Part shown: positions 5,918 through 6,590 of the stretch, piece after piece
Position numbering within the stretch: position 1 is the stretch's first letter
Layout of the letters: every line of letters starts with the position of its first letter
Source of the DNA: Nitrospirota bacterium
Lineage (GTDB): Bacteria; Nitrospirota; Thermodesulfovibrionia; Thermodesulfovibrionales; Magnetobacteriaceae
Assembly (NCBI GenBank): GCA_015233485.1
Contig: JADFXO010000217.1
Span: 1 to 6,590, forward strand
Length of the DNA: 6,590 nt
Direction of reading: 5' to 3'
The notes under the pieces: generated by a model
The model's database searches: none
What the model was told of the DNA's origin: nothing
The model's input: only the letters and a program-made list of their open reading frames with translations
Position numbers and translations under genes: made by a program

Positions 5918-5957
5918 ATCCTATGTCGCTTTTCCCCTAAATGTTTAATTTTACCCA
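5918..5957 (-). repeat. Right terminal inverted repeat (40 bp)
   Basis: It runs from ATCCTATGTCGC to AATTTTACCCA and is the exact reverse complement of 1719-1758. It is followed directly by the TTCAT duplication. Identity of the two ends indicates a recent or functionally maintained element. Confidence 0.95.
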
Positions 5958-5962
5958 TTCAT
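5958..5962 (+). repeat. Target-site duplication TTCAT, right copy
   Basis: It pairs with 1714-1718. Both sides also share ATTCATT if the first T-A pair of the repeats is read as flank, but the 5-bp reading matches the family norm and extends the inverted repeat by one base. Confidence 0.88.
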
Positions 5963-5989
5963 TGGAAAAACGTTCTGTTGTCCGGTACG

Positions 5990-6553
5990 TTACCACCATT
6001 CGGGACGCCTGAAGCGATCCACGGAAAGACTACGGTCATAAGCTAAAGCCTTAGTCTCCTTGCTGATTAGCTCTGCGGCATCGTCAAGGCTTTTTAAAAC
6101 TTCAAAATCTATTTCCCTTATTATCTCAACAATATTCATACCCGGAGTTAATGGCGCTACCCGCCGGCCTATGGCCCGGAATGATTGCTTGATAGCCGCT
6201 AGGGTAATATTGTACTGCTTCTGTACGTCATCGGCTTTGACATATTGTTTGGTTTTCGTGCTAAGCTTCCATTCCAACACCTTATTTTGCATTCTAAGAT
6301 GTTCCAACTGAGCTTTCTTATATTGCCTGTTTATCTTCTTGTCTTCTTTCGTTATCCGGTTTAACCTTGCTGTTACCTCTTCCAGGCTCTTTTGTAGGTT
6401 TACCTCCCCGCGTTCGTTTATGCCAAAAGCGCTTCTTTTATCGGCAATGTAACGCTGAATTGTGCGAAGTGATAAGCCCACCAACATGGCAAAGGTCTTT
6501 TTGCTTACGTAAACACCCTCTATTTTCTCATCTAAGCTTTCATATTCTTTCAT
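5990..6553 (-). CDS. Phage terminase small subunit-like protein (Nu1/TerS type)
   Basis: The product is 187 aa from ATG 6553, with GGAGG (6566-6562) 8 nt upstream, a strong ribosome-binding site. Residues about 14-48 form an HTH (VSKKTFAMLVGLSLRTIQRYI, then a wing-like FGINERGEVNL). A highly charged helix (about 55-100, with KKAQLEHLRMQNKVLEWKL) follows, then YVKADDVQKQYN and a helical C-terminal part with SFRAIGRRVAPLTPG. This order (HTH, A-x-LE-x-L-x-x-x-N-x-x-L helix, Y-V-x-x-x-DV, paired R before AP) is that of Nu1-like small terminases, which bind the packaging site and recruit the large subunit. The call rests on this pattern, not on a search. No large-terminase gene follows; downstream lie only 32 bp and then the transposon. 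A regulator of similar architecture is the main alternative. Confidence 0.66.
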   Translation of the reverse strand: MKEYESLDEKIEGVYVSKKTFAMLVGLSLRTIQRYIADKRSAFGINERGEVNLQKSLEEVTARLNRITKEDKKINRQYKKAQLEHLRMQNKVLEWKLSTKTKQYVKADDVQKQYNITLAAIKQSFRAIGRRVAPLTPGMNIVEIIREIDFEVLKSLDDAAELISKETKALAYDRSLSVDRFRRPEWW

Positions 6554-6590
6554 TTTTGAAGCCTCCGTTTAAATGCGACACAAATTTACG

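Larger units (their letters stand above)
1719..5957. mobile_element. Complete Tn3-family transposon (4239 bp), transposase and resolvase only
   Basis: The element is bounded by perfect 40-bp inverted repeats and flanked by TTCAT duplications. It has a full-length transposase (minus) and resolvase (plus) transcribed divergently from a 124-bp AT-rich interval, the classic place for res. Replicative transposition by the transposase would form a cointegrate that the resolvase resolves at res. The transposase stop lies 34 bp from the left end, whereas 233 bp separate the resolvase stop from the right end; that interval holds a degenerate extra copy of the end and no complete passenger gene. All parts look intact, so the element is probably active or recently so. 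Confidence 0.95.

Overview
The window is bacterial mobile-element DNA, consistent with a phage, phage satellite or integrative element, interrupted by a complete Tn3-family transposon. Promoters match the sigma-70 consensus (TTGACA-17-TAAAAT, TTTACT-17-TATAAT) and several genes have strong Shine-Dalgarno sites. Nothing in the window fixes the host taxon.

Layout. Positions 1-632 (minus) carry the N-terminal 210 residues of a serine recombinase that runs off the left edge. An AT-rich divergent promoter region (633-795) separates it from a two-gene plus-strand operon: a 68-aa ribbon-helix-helix (RHH) protein (796-1002) and, 4 nt later, a 136-aa protein with an excisionase/MerR-like helix-turn-helix (HTH) and a coiled coil (1007-1417). 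A non-coding, inverted-repeat-rich stretch follows (1418-1713). The transposon occupies 1719-5957 (4239 bp). It has perfect 40-bp terminal inverted repeats and a 5-bp target duplication TTCAT. It encodes a 1032-aa transposase (minus) and a 222-aa resolvase (plus), divergent around a putative res region, and has no recognisable complete passenger gene. Beyond it, 5990-6553 (minus) encodes a 187-aa protein built like a phage terminase small subunit (Nu1/TerS type).

How it fits together. Removing the transposon and one TTCAT copy leaves about 320 bp between the convergent HTH and TerS-like genes. No large terminase gene follows the TerS-like gene in this space. A recombinase, a divergent small-regulator operon and a lone TerS-like gene are reminiscent of phage satellites, but this is inference from a short window.

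Points worth a second look: (1) a dense family of GGACA/TGTCC pentamers in the regulator operon, including two copies of the same spaced triplet with adjacent 7-bp units; (2) a degenerate third copy of the transposon end inside the right end (5752-5791), with 126 bp of extra DNA between it and the true end; (3) a nine-codon leader frame that holds the only good ribosome-binding site near the transposase start and overlaps that start; (4) a 7-bp inverted repeat at the insertion site, now split by the transposon.
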